Source of the DNA: Allodiplogaster sudhausi | Taxonomy: Eukaryota > Nematoda > Chromadorea > Rhabditida > Diplogasteridae | Assembly (NCBI GenBank): GCA_945643635.1 | Contig: CALZFC010000256.1 | Span: forward strand, 1,134,001-1,198,000 | Length of the DNA: 64,000 nucleotides | Direction: 5' to 3' | Shown here: one piece after another, positions 24,301-36,342 of the stretch | Numbering within the stretch: position 1 is the first letter of the stretch | How the letters are laid out: the number at the start of each line of letters is the position of its first letter | The notes under the pieces: generated by a model | Database searches by the model: none | Told to the model about the DNA's origin: nothing | What the model saw: the letters and a program-made list of their open reading frames with translations, nothing else | Program-made: the position numbers and the translations under genes

Positions 24301-25700
24301 TCTTTGAGTGAATTTTTGCCAGTTAAACCTGCAGGAGGTTAATAACTTCAAATTATGAACTTACAAAAGGATTTTATGCTTGTATGAGAGAGTACTTCTT
24401 CTTTCAAAGCAAAAATAATTTCATCAGGCGAACGTTTCAAATGCCGATGAAGTTACTGCTCGAGGAGAAGACGAGGAGCAACTTCACAGTCATCCAAAAG
24501 GAGACGAGGTCGAAACGAGTGTTAAGTGCGCGGTTAGACACTTTTAATGGGGTTTGAATAAGCACAGCCATCAAAAACACAGCGGAAAAAGCAACACGCT
24601 TGTGCATAAATGGCACAGATTTTTTTCCAGAAATACCCTATTCTCTTGGCACAAGGGCGAGTTTCAGCTGCAAAAATACTTAAGAAAATTCAAATATATT
24701 ACTTTGCTAGTGAATCAAGGAATTTTAGCGTGTTTACATCCTTTTTTCTCATGTCTTTGTATTAAGGAACCCTACACTGAATGATTCTTCAGTAGTACAT
24801 TAGGACCATTTTGAATGCGCTCCCCCAAATAATTGGCGCTTCTGCTGGTCAGAGAGGGTGTGAAATAGTAGGGGACTAACAGCAGCAGAAAAAAATTTTG
24901 ACCGAGCCATATTTTGCGTGCTCCTAACTTTGTAGTAAGTTTACAAAAATGGTTGCATTGTAGATGTCAGATGCGAATAGATCCACGTTCAAAAAAACCA
25001 TATGTTAATTATTCTGTGATCTACTTTAAGTTGTGCCACGTGGTCATCCAACGGGGATACAACCCAAAGGGGTCGATGATCTCCCACGCCAGGAACCATC
25101 ATCCCCTAAAGCAATTCCACTGCGTCGTCTGCAGCTATGAGAGCAACGTATCGGCCGTTGTCTCCAAGCACCAAGTCAAGAAGCACGGAATCAATGAGGA
25201 GCCGATTGATATGGTGTAGCTCGTGTTCTAACCTTGGCTACTATGATTTAGCCCTCAAACATGGCATATGTTTGTACATATTTATAAGATTCTTCATTTG
25301 CTGACAGCGCCTTCTGTAATATCAAAATCTGTAAAACATTCTAGAGGGTGTAAAAAGTATCACAAAGCAATCTTCTCGCAGAAATGAGGCAATGAAGATG
25401 GAGTGGCTGGAGTGGGCAAGGCGTTGCTTTCCCGTTCACGTCCGTCTATTTGCACGCAGCCGCTTCGTAAACAAGCCCATCGATCAGCGAGCTCTTGCGA
25501 TCTGGCAAAGGAAGAAGGTGAGCATTACTTCAAAAAAAATTAACTTAGAAAAAGTATTTTCTCTTATATGGGAAAATATTTAATCTCTTATAAAAATATA
25601 GTTTCATAAGGCGACCGTATCGGATGATCATGTCACTTCTGCTCAAATAAACCACGACGAGATTGAAGGAGACGATGATGCAACGGGTGTCCAGTGCGCG
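21340..25700 (+). CDS. Multi-exon zinc-finger family gene, copy 2 (largely open)
   Basis: Candidate exons, nearly all phase 0 at both ends: 21340-21405, 21553-21687, 21757-21834, 21973-22110, 22609-22704, 22940-23002, 23173-23247, 23561-23650, 23871-23987, 24120-24176, 24428-24532, 25031-25216, 25382-25517, 25611-25700. The first four form two repeats of one module: YAVV...ADTRSLFSLL + VSVIDASKGAALLGL, then YALVFLEEDADLDSFCSLL + ISLIDDAQAASLLGL. Six or seven short acidic exons follow (for example FFGEESSPEGDEEM and NDGGNGKPNVDE). Then come the C2H2 exon (CVVCSYESNVS, HQVKKHG) and an exon WLEWARRCFPVHVRLFARS. I do not recognise the first module. Acidic tails plus a zinc finger suggest a nuclear protein; that is inference. 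The 3' exons lie in inverted-repeat arm 1, so they also exist inverted at 41.4-42.7 kb. The zinc-finger exon donor is GTAGCT where paralogues have GTAAGC. Confidence 0.6.
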
Positions 25701-26542
25701 GTTAGGCAGCTGTATATTTAAGAGAGCCTGTCTGAGATACACAACCATGAGGTGGATGGGAACAAAAATATTTTTTTGATTTTAATTTCCTTTGCAGGGC
25801 TTATGTAGCATCATGAGAGCTTCCAAAAAAATTTTTTTTTCAAAAAAATAGTTTGAAGGTATAACTACAGTATGCCTCCATTTATCGAAAATATTCGATT
25901 GACCATAAAGTTAGTAAAACTTAACAAAACTAAATTTTGAAAGTATGGTTATATTCGTTACCTAAAGGCGCACAAAAAAGCCATAGAAAGCATTTCATGA
26001 AAGTTTCATTAAAAGGTCGAAATGAGCACTTATATTATGGGAATGCGCCATTAGAGTGCCAGGCAGTAAAAACTGCGCGATGATACCATTTCCATTTGAT
26101 AGAGCGTCATTTGTTACCCCTGGAAAACTGCCTCTCATGTGGATCCTCCTACGGGAACCTTACAATGTACGGGGGTGAACACCTCGTAGAGTAATAACCC
26201 GCAGAACAAAAAAAGGCAATAAAATGCGTTTTTCTCGCTCATTTCAGAAACCAAAGATACCATTGTGTTTATAATTTAGAAATGCATAAGAATGACATAC
26301 ATAATTTTCTCATACATTACATTCTCAATCACTTTTTTTGGCAGAAACTGTATTTCTGGCCTGCTGGAGAGAGGTTAGCGCATGTAGTCAGAAAACAAAG
26401 AAAGACTGCGCCTAAATACGTATGCCACGTGAAAGCCCAGTCTTTTGTAATATACTATCTTTTTGCCGAATTCAACTACGGGAAAGTTTACATATGTATG
26501 CTTGAACCGCGCACTCACAGTGCGGCTTGCCCGGATGATGAT

Positions 26543-26920
26543 AGTGTGGGGGGTGGTGACCAGAATGTGATCTTTGTGCTTTGTGTTGTGATCATTGTAG
26601 TTTGTGATTATAGTTTGTGTTCCGTACAAGCCCCGCCCCCTAACGTAAATAAGCCCCGCCCCTAATGTAAATAAACACGCCCCTAACGTAAATAAGCCCC
26701 GCCCCTAACGTAAATAAGCCCCGCCCCTCACGTAACGTAACGTAATTAAGCACGTAACGTAAATAAGCCCCGCCCCTAACGTAACGTAAATAAGCCACGC
26801 CCACAACGTAACGTAATTGTAACGTAACGTAAATAAGCCACGCCCCCTAACGTCATTAAAGAACTACAATGATCACAACACCAAACACAAAGATCACATT
26901 CTTGTCACCAACCCCACACT
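26543..26920. mobile_element. 378-bp TIR element in arm 1
   Basis: Begins AGTGTGGGG and ends CCCCACACT. The inverted ends extend about 60 bp (GTGATCTTTGTG..., TGTTGTGATCATTGTAGTT and their complements) and enclose the 22-bp GC-box minisatellite. No coding capacity. The mirror copy is at 40189-40566 in arm 2. Confidence 0.65.
26630..26862. repeat. 22-bp minisatellite with GC boxes, arm 1
   Basis: Imperfect units of the type CCCCGCCCCTAACGTAAATAAG, with variants containing ACGTAACGTAA. It is GC-box-like and lies in the centre of a TIR element. The mirror copy lies at about 40247-40479. Confidence 0.75.
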
Positions 26921-28774
26921 TAACGTAACGTAATTAAGCTACGCTCACAACGTAATATGACTATACATTTCGTAATCACAATGACTCACGAACACATGTA
27001 ACTAATGACGTAACTTTCTAAATATATCTCTAACTCTCTCTCTCTCAAACAAAGCATAACATGACTATATATTTCGTAATCACAATGACTCACGTACATG
27101 TAACTAAATGACGTCACTCTCTAAATCTATATCTCTCTCTTTAACAAAGCAACCACACTTCAAGGAGACAGGCTTAACAATGAATCACTCTTCAGGATCT
27201 CTAAGCCACGCCCATTTCTCTCTTTCTCTGTAATCTCTCACTTCCGTGTCCCAAGCTCCACCCATTACATGAATCAAAGAACACAAAAGTCCTTGATTGA
27301 GAGAGAACTCGAACCGGGGACCTTAAGGATCACCCAACAAAGACAGTGCCAACACACTACATTGTCTTCTTGTCAAGATGCTTCATAATTTTCTGGATGC
27401 TCGTTGTGGAATGTATAAGTGTACATACCTTTCAACATTTTCAACCATTTTACATCGTCATGTAATTCTCAAACATTTAAAAAATATATTTATTGCAATG
27501 AGTCATGAACATCTTTAACACGAATATCTCTCCCATCACTTCAATCTCTTAGTGAACATTTTAATATTTACTTTTGCTCACCGTCTTATTTTTGGCCGTC
27601 GATGTATATCAAATATAATTTCTCACTATTTAAATTTCGAAATTCTCGTACTTGAGGCCTTTCATTTCAACTTTTATACCCAACATTGTATAGAAATTGC
27701 AATATACATGGATGCATGCTGAAATGATTAATGTAAAAGAACTAATTTTAAATGTCTGAAAGAACTAATGTTAAATGTCTGATTTTAACATCAAGATGCC
27801 AAAACATGACACTATGATTTGTATTACTTCTTGTCTATTTCTCTCTTTGTCTTGTCTGTTTGTAGAAAAAATATACCAGTAAGATTCCATAATGTGACAC
27901 TAATGTTTGTATTACATCTTGCCTATTTCTTTCTTTGTTCAAGTACGTGTATTTATGTTCTTCGACAAATTTATTTAAGTTAGAACAAAACGCAAAGTGT
28001 GATCTTCATTCACAAAATCCTTCATGGCAAAGACAAGGTCATCATAGCCAATAAACAATACATCACAATTTGTTTTTTAACAGGACAAATAAAGAATTTT
28101 TTGTACAGGTGACGCTTCAAACGTGTCTTATGTTGCAACATTCAAAACGAAGAAAATAGAACATACATGTAACTGAAGAAATTATGATGTAGGAGATATT
28201 CAATCTCTGTTGTGTTTACTGTCTCTTCTTACCTATTCTGTTTTTCTTCACAGTCCTTGTTACATATAAATTACTTACCATTAGAATGGCTATGACTTTT
28301 TTTTTCATTTTACATATCATACATTTTCTTGGATGTATAGTTATTAGTGAATGTGTTGATGTTATGTATCAAATTAATATTTTGGTAATGTTTTCAAAAT
28401 TCAATAGAGTTAAGGACAACCATGGTCTAATGAAACAGAAAATGTGGTGTGGAACAAGTATCTTGTTTTTTGTTATTTCTTCTTTTTTGTCTTTGTTTCT
28501 ATGTCTTCTAACCTATACTATTTCGTTTCACTTTAGTTGTCACATATTTTAGCTCTCTGCCTTATGATCCTTAAGACTGATAAGAATTACATCTTCCTTC
28601 GCAGATATCGGATTATTGATTTGCTGTTGGTTTATATCTCGCTAGTTACAGTGGTTTACCATTGGTTCTTTTTTACATTTTATATATTCAATTTTTCTTT
28701 GATGTATAATTATTATCTTAAGCGTTGATGTTATTTATAAATTTCGTAATGGTTTCAAAGATAAACAGAGTTGC

Positions 28775-29057
28775 AGCTATCATGGTTTTGCCAGACTACA
28801 TTTCTCTCCCTATATATCTCTTCTTCAAACTTGGAATTCGAATCATCGCGAGTACTCTTACAACGGACGAGATTGACTCAATCAATAACATCCTTCGAGA
28901 GGAACGAATTCGCACTAACCACCTCATCGAAAACTTCATCATCAACCGACCACGCATTCTTCCAGGCTCAAGCTCATCTACACGCATCACTGTTCGATTG
29001 AATGTCGCAGGGTATCACAGTTCTCTCGGTAGAATACCTGTCAGGGTCTCCATTCAG
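28775..29057 (+). CDS. Hypothetical exon in the central spacer
   Basis: An open stretch after AGTTGCAG up to GTATTTTTT, more GC-rich and codon-like than its surroundings. It includes FFKLGIRIIASTLTTDEID and NILREERIRTNHLIENF. No family recognised. It may be the remnant of an older element's gene. The downstream frame is interrupted by intron-like AT sequence. Confidence 0.3.
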
Positions 29058-31939
29058 GTATTTTTTTTTATATTTTATAGCTATTCTCTTTATTTGTTTT
29101 ACAAATCGAATAATTCAGGAATACATGTTGTGTTAACATGGCTCACAAGTGCATGCCCCTCACCTACCTCTAGTTTCGTCGGCCGACAACGCTTTCTTTC
29201 CTTTGGAATTTCTCTCAGTGGAGCTATAAGATCAGGATGGTTGCTGCTGATTGTAAAGCATTCTTTCCCACTTTCGCTTAATACCTACATTGTTTTGTGA
29301 AAAAAAAAATATATATTTTTTTCATATTCATGCAGAATGCGATCATGATAAAACTTTTTTTAATGTATATTCCGAGAAATGATACTTGTTAAATATGCTA
29401 TTGCTTCGTGAAATATTCTTCTTGTGTCTAGGATATTCTGTCTATATTTATTCCAAGCTTTAGCTACGTCAAATGTTTTTAGATCATGCCTGCTTTGAAT
29501 AGTATAAATAAATAAATAAACAGTTATAAATATTGACGAGTAATATAATAGTTAGGAGAGTTCATGTATATTTCTCACACTATTGCTAACCCTTCCCCTT
29601 TACAACTTTACTGACTTGTGCATACATAAATCTTTCTTTTAATACAATTTGTATGAACTTGAGCAAATACAAGTAAACAAATTGGAAGTTGTGCATCCAT
29701 ATTCGTGTAACTCTCTAAATAATAACAAAATAAGATCAGTCTTACTAATCTTGTAAAATTAATGTAGTTTGTTGGCATAGGCAATATATACATATGTAGA
29801 TACATAGATAGACCTTTTACTTCACTCTATCATTTATCATCTCCTACCGAAGGAATACTGTGGAGGCTGAGAAGCCTTAGTCTGTCATTCCACCTTTCAT
29901 TGTAATTAAGACAGAGATAATCCTTTCAGCATGCAGATGACAAATATCTTCATTGTGTTGAATGTGATATTGCTTTGAAATATGAAAAAATTACTATTAA
30001 GCTGTCATTTGAAATACAATAAATCAATGTTCAGTTTCAATTACATGTAATGTCCAGTCCTCTGAGTCTTCTATTTCATAACACCTTTGTCATACACGAC
30101 TCGTTTCTTTCCATTTTGCATTAACTTCAGCAATCTGTTGTGTATATGTGCGTGCATTTCAACAATGTATCATATACTGTCTTGTCAATTATCTGTACCC
30201 TCGTCCACTTATATGACCTTGATGAATAATGCGCAACCACTCCTCTAAATAATTATCTTTATACATTATCTATTACTTTTCTATTGTACTTTGGTGTCAT
30301 TGAGTCTACATATCGTTTCTAACAGTTATATATTTTCTTTCTTCTCTTTTCATTTAATATTATGTCCTGGAGATTCAATTGTCTTCAAGTCATATCCCAC
30401 CTTTTGATGTACATATAAATGAATAGTAAAAGTTCTCCGCCTTCCATTTAGAAATATTACCTCTCCGGGTAATATTGTATATGTTTACATGACAGAGACC
30501 TCTACTATTTGTTACATCCCAGTTTTTGTTATGTCCGATTAGTTCCTTCTACATGGGAAATGTTTTATTCATTGACTTACAGCGATAGTGTGTCCCGTTT
30601 ATATTAACAAATGTGCTAAGTCTGATCCCGGGAACTTCATTCTAATCTACTCAACAACCAGAGTAAAAGAAAGTATATTTATTAGCCTCATATTGGAGCA
30701 CCTAAAAACATAATCTTCTTAGTCAAGCCCACTTATGATTCCGATCCACCATTCCTGCGAACTCTCGTTTCTTCCGTCTGCCATCTAAAAAACCACAATG
30801 TGTTAGATCAGAATCACTATATTTCTATAGCCCTAATCCTTTTTCATGTTATAAATTTCTAATTCTATGATGTCTCTTAAAGTTTCTCTATGCTTTCCTC
30901 AGTGATAGAACCCAATATGTATGTGTTTCAGACTCTAACACAACAGCATATCACACCCCTTTGGTACCCACAAGAAATTTACTATTAATACTACGATTTC
31001 ATTTCAATACGCCCCAGCCTCGTTGTGCTATTAACAATATATGTAGAGTACTTAAGCTCTTGTTCACCATGTTGTTCTTTTGTTTTGTAATATTTTGATG
31101 TACCTAGAATGATTTAATATCGTTGAGTACTAAACTGACAACATTTCGACTTAGTCAATGAATGACGATCATATTCCATTTCTAGTATTTCATCAAACTT
31201 ACTTTAAAAATTACTATTACATTGACAATAAATTTTATTCTATGAAGGACGGATCATATTACATATTGAGAACGAAAGCAAAATCAGCTTTCTTTATTGC
31301 TATTACATAGAGAAGGAGTCAATGTAACTGTTCGCAATTTATGACTTTTGTAATCAAATGTATTGTCTGTGATTTCATTATATTGCATACTTGGTTTCCT
31401 CTGTGTTGGGAACGTCTTATTTATACACGTCCAACTAATACAATATTTGTGTTAACCTTTCTTTGAGAATATGTTTTGTATTTATTTAAAATTTATAAGT
31501 ATTATACTTGAATTGGTAAGGCGAACTTATTGGTGATATATTATATGTGTCTGACTATTAAACTTCACCAATAATTTGTTTGGTGAGTTGTGTCTTGAAC
31601 TGTTATATTTTTGTGATCAAATGTATTGTTTGTGACTTCGTTCTATGTTTCACTTGTCTTCCTTTTTGTAGGTAGCTTTTTCTTCAGAATATAAGCTGGA
31701 ATATAAGAGCTATACTGCATTCTATGACATAGTGGTAGCATACCAGATTTGAAATGTGTATCATATATTTACTTTAACATTAATTTTTTATGTCTTGAAA
31801 TAATAAACTTGATAATTAACTCTTATCAATTGTATTAGTTTCTTTATTTCTTTACTATGATATTAAATATTACATATGAGTTTATAATTAAAGAAAAAAT
31901 GAAATTGTGAATGCAGAAACATTTAATTTGAATTTATGT

Positions 31940-32390
31940 TTAGTCCATCACTTTTATACATAAGATAAAACTGTTTAAGATAAAAGACTCATCAAGGTTT
32001 TGCTCTTTGCAATGATACATTTTGTCTGTATCTGTAATGATTCTTCTTAACAGTTCGGTCTTTCCAGTACCTGAGGGCCCGCAAATGAGCAGATTAGTTT
32101 GTGCATGCAGCAACATTGTATGTGAATTAGTGATGTTCCCCCACTTATATATCGTTAGTCGAACGTATGGAAGCAGAAAGACTTCTTCGACGATCTATTT
32201 GAAAGATAAGGGGACGCAGCCGATGGGGATTTGCAATATCACATTTGACGAAATAGCTGCGAGAGACTTGTAGAAGAGAATATCGAAGATGGGATGTGAG
32301 AGAAAAATATTCCTGGCTGCTCCATGAACATCGAAGTATGTACATTGTAACAATTGTGGGGAGATGACGGCCCGACACCGTTAAAGCCCT
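31940..32390 (-). pseudogene. Broken ORF with a P-loop NTPase motif
   Basis: One minus-strand frame runs from about 32390 to a TAA at 31940 and is broken only by a TAG at 32197-32195. Before the TAG it reads FDVHGAARNIFLSHPIF and similar. After the TAG it reads VEEVFLLPYVRL, then NLLICGPSGTGKTELLRRI. GPSGTGKT (about 32080-32057) is a perfect Walker A. The layout (short hydrophobic strand before GxxGTGKT) fits an AAA+ module such as a dynein heavy-chain AAA domain, or a Maverick-type packaging ATPase. I cannot separate these, and no Walker B follows. The in-frame stop could instead be an unusual intron end (TTTCAAATAG). Best treated as a gene fragment. Confidence 0.45.
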
Positions 32391-32450
32391 CGGAAGATGC
32401 AAACATCCTTGACAGCAAGTAGTCGGAGAGGCCCATCTGTTCGGTCAGTG

Positions 32451-32478
32451 GACCGCGAAGCTTCTCCGCTTCGCGGTC
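32451..32478. other. Perfect 10-bp stem hairpin
   Basis: GACCGCGAAG, an eight-base loop, then CTTCGCGGTC. It lies within an open minus-strand segment reading TGGGVDREAEKL. Confidence 0.5.
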
Positions 32479-32498
32479 AACTCCGCCACCGGTTTGCG

Positions 32499-32849
32499 TC
32501 AAGTATCAAACAAAAGCCAGAAACAATGGAGAACTGTTGCAAACACCAAATGAAAAAAGAATGCTGATGAATAAGTTAACCTATTCCACTTCGCTATATT
32601 CTTCTTTAAGGAAGACTTGCGATACTTGAAGTGGTCCTTGATAGCCTTCGCCGTTGTGATCGTCCTGAACTTGAGTATGAAGCGGTTGCAGAGTCGTTCC
32701 CAGAACAGATTGCGCCGTCGGTTCGCGTTCGCATCTCGATCTGCGTTCCCATCAAAGAGGAGAACCCTGTTCTCGAAAATGTCGAGAATCAGGTAGTCGG
32801 ACATCTCTGCCGAGAAGCTTTCCTTCTTCTTCTTCTTAGATTCATCCAT
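32499..32849 (-). pseudogene. Second Myb/SANT-like DNA-binding ORF (fragment)
   Basis: Open from the ATG at 32849, starting MDESKKKKKESF. It then has a helical segment ILDIFENRVLL...NLFWERLCNRF followed by TTAKAIKDHFKYRKSSLKK, the three-helix layout of Myb/SANT- or MADF-like regulators. A separate minus-strand frame downstream (32502-32239) begins TQTGGGVD. The Harbinger Myb-like gene at 34698 likewise has NQTGGGVD right after its DNA-binding domain. The two are probably relatives, and this one lacks a valid splice between the parts. It may belong to an older, degraded Harbinger-type element. Confidence 0.5.
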
Positions 32850-33045
32850 CGAAACCGTTGCTGCAACAATAAGGCATATAATTTAACTATAAACGGCAAT
32901 AAACATACTTATAATGCAATTATATTACGATCACAATTCAAATGTTAATTTAGAGTGAATCTTTCATGGTTCCGGACAGTACGCCGTTACTTTTACCACA
33001 AATACTATATTCGTAATTTGGAGCTGGACGATGAAAGGTAAAAAC

Positions 33046-33073
33046 GGTTATGCCAATGCGTATTGGCATAACC
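33046..33073. other. Perfect 12-bp stem hairpin
   Basis: GGTTATGCCAAT, loop GCGT, ATTGGCATAACC. About 45-130 bp downstream is a second inverted pair (GCATGCTCTCTCG at about 33108-33121 and its complement at 33208-33222). The 33030-33310 stretch is GC-richer than its surroundings and open in several frames. Its function is unknown. Confidence 0.6.
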
Positions 33074-33311
33074 ATTTTACACATGAGGTTGACCTCGTCT
33101 CCAAGAATTGCATGCTCTCTCGGTCTGTCCTCGTTACCCAAACAATACCCCACAGCCTTTTCCATGCCATTACCCATGAGGGTAAACAATGGTGGCATGC
33201 TAGAGAGTACGAGAGAGCATGCTCATGCCAGAGATTCAGACAGATTATTCTCATAGGTAACATCCTGAGGATTACCCCTCAAAAAGCGACACTTTACTAC
33301 GGCGGCTGACT

Positions 33312-33772
33312 TCATATTTCCCTACAAGTTGCAATTTTTAAACAAAATACGACGGACATAGATATCTTCTTGGTCGAGTCATGAATATACATACATAAAG
33401 TATCGCATTTTTAGGATGGGCGGGAGAACTAGCGAGGCTTCGCTTACCTGGGAGCTTCTTATTCACTGAAAAAACGCGCTATAGATATATAAAAATTAGT
33501 AAAAAATAATCATATTAAAACTTCTATGATAGAGAATATGTAAGATTCTCGAGAAAATAAGCAATCAAATTTGTTTTGATCAATAACTTTTTTTTTCTTC
33601 TTTGCATCGTAATCGTCTTTTGCAAGTTTACTCTCGTCTCACCTTCTATGTACATAGATCACATCTCTTTTCCTTCATATTTCCCTACAAGTTGCAATTT
33701 TTAAACAAAATACGACGGACATAGATAGATATGTATCTTCTTGGTCGAGTCATGAATATACATACATCATAC
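33312..33772. repeat. Direct repeat pair of about 85 bp
   Basis: TCATATTTCCCTACAAGTTG and the following 65 bases (ending GAATATACATACAT) occur at about 33312-33396 and again at about 33676-33768. The second copy has an eight-base insertion. They are 364 bp apart and flank AT-rich sequence. Confidence 0.7.
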
Positions 33773-34697
33773 TTTCAACCATAAATTTTTCAACTTCCAT
33801 ACTTGCACACTCCAATTGCATTGCAACTTTTTAAGGGAAGATACATACAACATTCTCAAAAAATTTGCATTTTCAATTATATATTATAAAGCGACGTACA
33901 ATGAACGTAGCAAACATATTTCAGAGATATGTTTCTAGATAACTATTAATTAATAAATATTTGTGGATGAATGAACAAAAAGATGTTATAGAAGAAAACA
34001 GTAGAGATTAAGAAAAATTAGCAAAATGACCTATGTAGATTAGATCACCTGCTCCAATGCAATCCGTGAGCGAACACCCATTCAAATTCTCCCTATAATT
34101 TTTTCAAAGTTCAAAATCACAGATGAAATTTTCCAGAAATTTTTTAAGTCTATGAAATTTCCAAGGTTTTCCAAGGTTGATTGCAACAACATATGGCGGT
34201 AAAGCTTTTCGCATGACTACATCTGCCGCGCGATTAATCTTACTTTGTGTCAATGACACGTCGTCGACAAACAGTCATGACCAAATTGTAGGTCATTGAC
34301 ACCGGTCAATGACAGAAAACAAAACAGCCTGTCTTAATACACATGGGTCGCGACCACTCCAGCATGTGTCATTGACACGGTCATGACCGCAGGGCAATAA
34401 TTTGGTGGTCATGTCCACTCGGATGCCACCCTTGGTCATGACCAAAGCGAGATAGTACACTTTTGTGAGAGATGCAGAGCGACACGCTCATGGATATGAC
34501 CGTGGGTCATGACCAAATTCATCATTTCAACTGAATGTGTGACCCAATGTTCACTTTATACCGTAATTTTTAAAAGCGCTTTGCGCGGGAATATTTTCAT
34601 TTTTCAGCCAGCTTGCAATCTTAAATGTTCTTGATTGTTGTTGTTTTGCAGCTTAGTTTCTGTTTTCACCTAATTATTTGTACTTCATTTGAACAGG

Positions 34698-36342
34698 ATG
34701 CCGTCACCCGCACTCTCTGGCGAGCAACAGTCAGAATTGCTCCGCGAAATTCTGAATCGGCGCCACATCGAAAACAACAAATCACGCGCGCCCGAGGCTC
34801 TACATCGAAGGGATGAGGCCTGGAAGCAGATTCAAGAGCACGCACGGATTCGCTTCCGGTTCGTTGTGTTTTTGAAAAAAAAGCTTATTGATCAAGAAAA
34901 AACTACCTCATTCGATCGCTTTGATTACACATTAAGGCGAACCGTAACGAAGACACAGCTGGTTAAGCTTTTGAGTCGAGCCACTTCTCGCGCCCGCGCC
35001 GCCGCCGCCAAAAAATCCAGGTTATCTTCATTTACGCTGACAGAAATGTTCGCTTCGGCTAGTTTGATGGCATTCAATGTCCATCTACTACAGCTACCGG
35101 AACCAAACTGGTGGCGGCGTCGACTTCGATGAGGAAGAGGAAATCGAAGTCATGGAAGTTGGTGCTGAAGCAGAACAACAACTGCTCGAGCTCTACGCGA
35201 CGACTCCAGCATACGCGAGCATTCAAGGAGGCGAGGCAAGCTCGCTTGGCATGGTTATCGCATATTTCATCATTAAGTGCATTAGTTTTGAACACTACAA
35301 CATTAACTTAATTTATTCTTTTTTTTGTTTGATTGTTGTTCACGCTATATCTAGAGCGGTTCATTGATTCAGTCCGCCTCTAACTCTCGACATCATGAGG
35401 CGCTCGAACAAGAAGATGGCCAAGTGACAGAAGAAGAAGAAGAAGAAAGCATCCACCAGCAAGAGCAGCATCATGCGAGTGAGCGCCGCAGTCATGGTGC
35501 AGCTACCTTTCAACCCCCGCTCGTACTCTCGCAGCATAACGAGGAGGGTGCTGAGCAGGTTAATTGGTTTTCATTTATGCTTTATAATTTCCAGAATTTC
35601 TTCCTTCCAAGCAACTTGCTTTTTGCCGAGTAGTAAAAACTTGTTGATAAGATTAGGCTTGCCTTTCTTTTTTCTTGCTTTTCTTTTCTTTCTTTTTTTC
35701 CGTGCGTAAACATTGAATCATAAACTATTATATTATTTAATGTGTTATTTTAAGGCAAATGTTGGTCGCCGCCCGCGCCTCTCGCGCGCTGCTTCCGAGT
35801 CGATGCTCCGCCGCAGCCAGCTCGAACTGATCCAGGTTTTCTTTTAAACCAAATACTACAAGTGCTCCTTTTCTACTTTTTCTTTCAACTTAATGCTACT
35901 GCTATTTTTCTTGTTTTATTTCCATTTCTTGCTTTTTCTTTGAACCAATTGCTACAACTGCTTATTTTTTTCACAATGTAGGATTTGAGTTCCTTTCTTT
36001 GGAAGTTTTATATTTTAGGCGGAATCGGATGCATTCAGGAAGCTGAGCTCGACGATGCAGGATGTGGCGTCCATGTGCCGAACGACCACCGCGCTGGCTG
36101 AAGAGATGGCCGAGATGTGCCGCGCACAAACGCGTCTTCTACACGCCGCGTTGGGCTCGATCGATTCCCGCGCCGACCCTGCGCCCACTGCTCGAAGTTC
36201 AACCGAGAGACGCGGCCGCATCCATTCTGCTCTGGCGCGCATCGCAAGCGCCCAGAATACTCAGTACGTCCCACAAAATGTTGATGTTTTTGCTGATCCC
36301 TCTCTTGAGAATAGCACCCTCGGCTCCACATTCACCGATTAG
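34698..36342 (+). CDS. Harbinger Myb/SANT-like accessory protein
   Basis: In PIF/Harbinger elements this protein binds the element ends and carries the transposase to the nucleus. Five exons join in frame to about 363 residues: 34698-35020, 35094-35253, 35355-35558, 35755-35835 and 36019-36342 (TAG). Residues 1-110 are rich in Arg and Glu with helices (LSGEQQSELLREILNRR, DEAWKQIQEHARIRF, TKTQLVKLLSRATSRARAAA). The NQTGGGVDFDEEEE motif follows, as is usual after Myb/SANT-like domains of this group. The middle is acidic and Gln-rich (VTEEEEEESIHQQEQHH). The C-terminus has heptad-like helices (MLRRSQLELIQ, TMQDVASMCRTTTALAEEM). It is convergent with the transposase gene and within the same termini. 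No stop or frameshift is needed. Confidence 0.72.

Larger units (their letters stand above)
24347..27686. repeat. Large inverted repeat, arm 1 (3,340 bp)
   Basis: Arm 1 matches 39423-42762 in reverse orientation. Positions x and y in the two arms satisfy x + y = 67109 at both ends and at every point checked, so there is no net insertion or deletion. Six ORFs translate identically in both arms (for example 26282-26665 and 40444-40827). Only a few substitutions were seen, all near the outer end. The arm holds the last exons of zinc-finger copy 2, an AT-rich repeat (25760-26030), a hypothetical ORF at 26282-26665 that I do not recognise, a TIR element with minisatellite, and AT-rich sequence. 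The outer boundary falls in the intron between two family exons. Confidence 0.92.
27687..34224. other. Central spacer of the inverted structure, left part
   Basis: AT-rich (visibly far above 60% A+T). It has degenerate internal duplications, for example about 28200-28480 against 28470-28790, 27780-27850 against 27890-27950, and 31320-31400 against 31600-31670. One candidate plus-strand exon ends at a GTATTT donor at 29057 (about 28775-29057; residues include STLTTDEIDSINNIL). The product is not recognised. From 29,300 to 31,900 I see no supportable gene. Minus-strand broken ORFs at 31.9-32.85 kb and hairpins are listed separately. Confidence 0.55.

Noticed and set aside
26282..26665. 127-residue ORF as a confident gene
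   Set aside because: Conserved in both arms only because the arms are near-identical. Its end runs into the minisatellite, it has no recognised motif, and there is an overlapping ORF on the other strand.
26630..26862. CRISPR-like array
   Set aside because: Units are contiguous 22-bp tandem repeats with no unique spacers, in eukaryotic DNA.
33031..33309. ORFs of 60-92 residues on both strands
   Set aside because: They overlap in opposite frames and are explained by the local GC-richer inverted repeats. No protein pattern.
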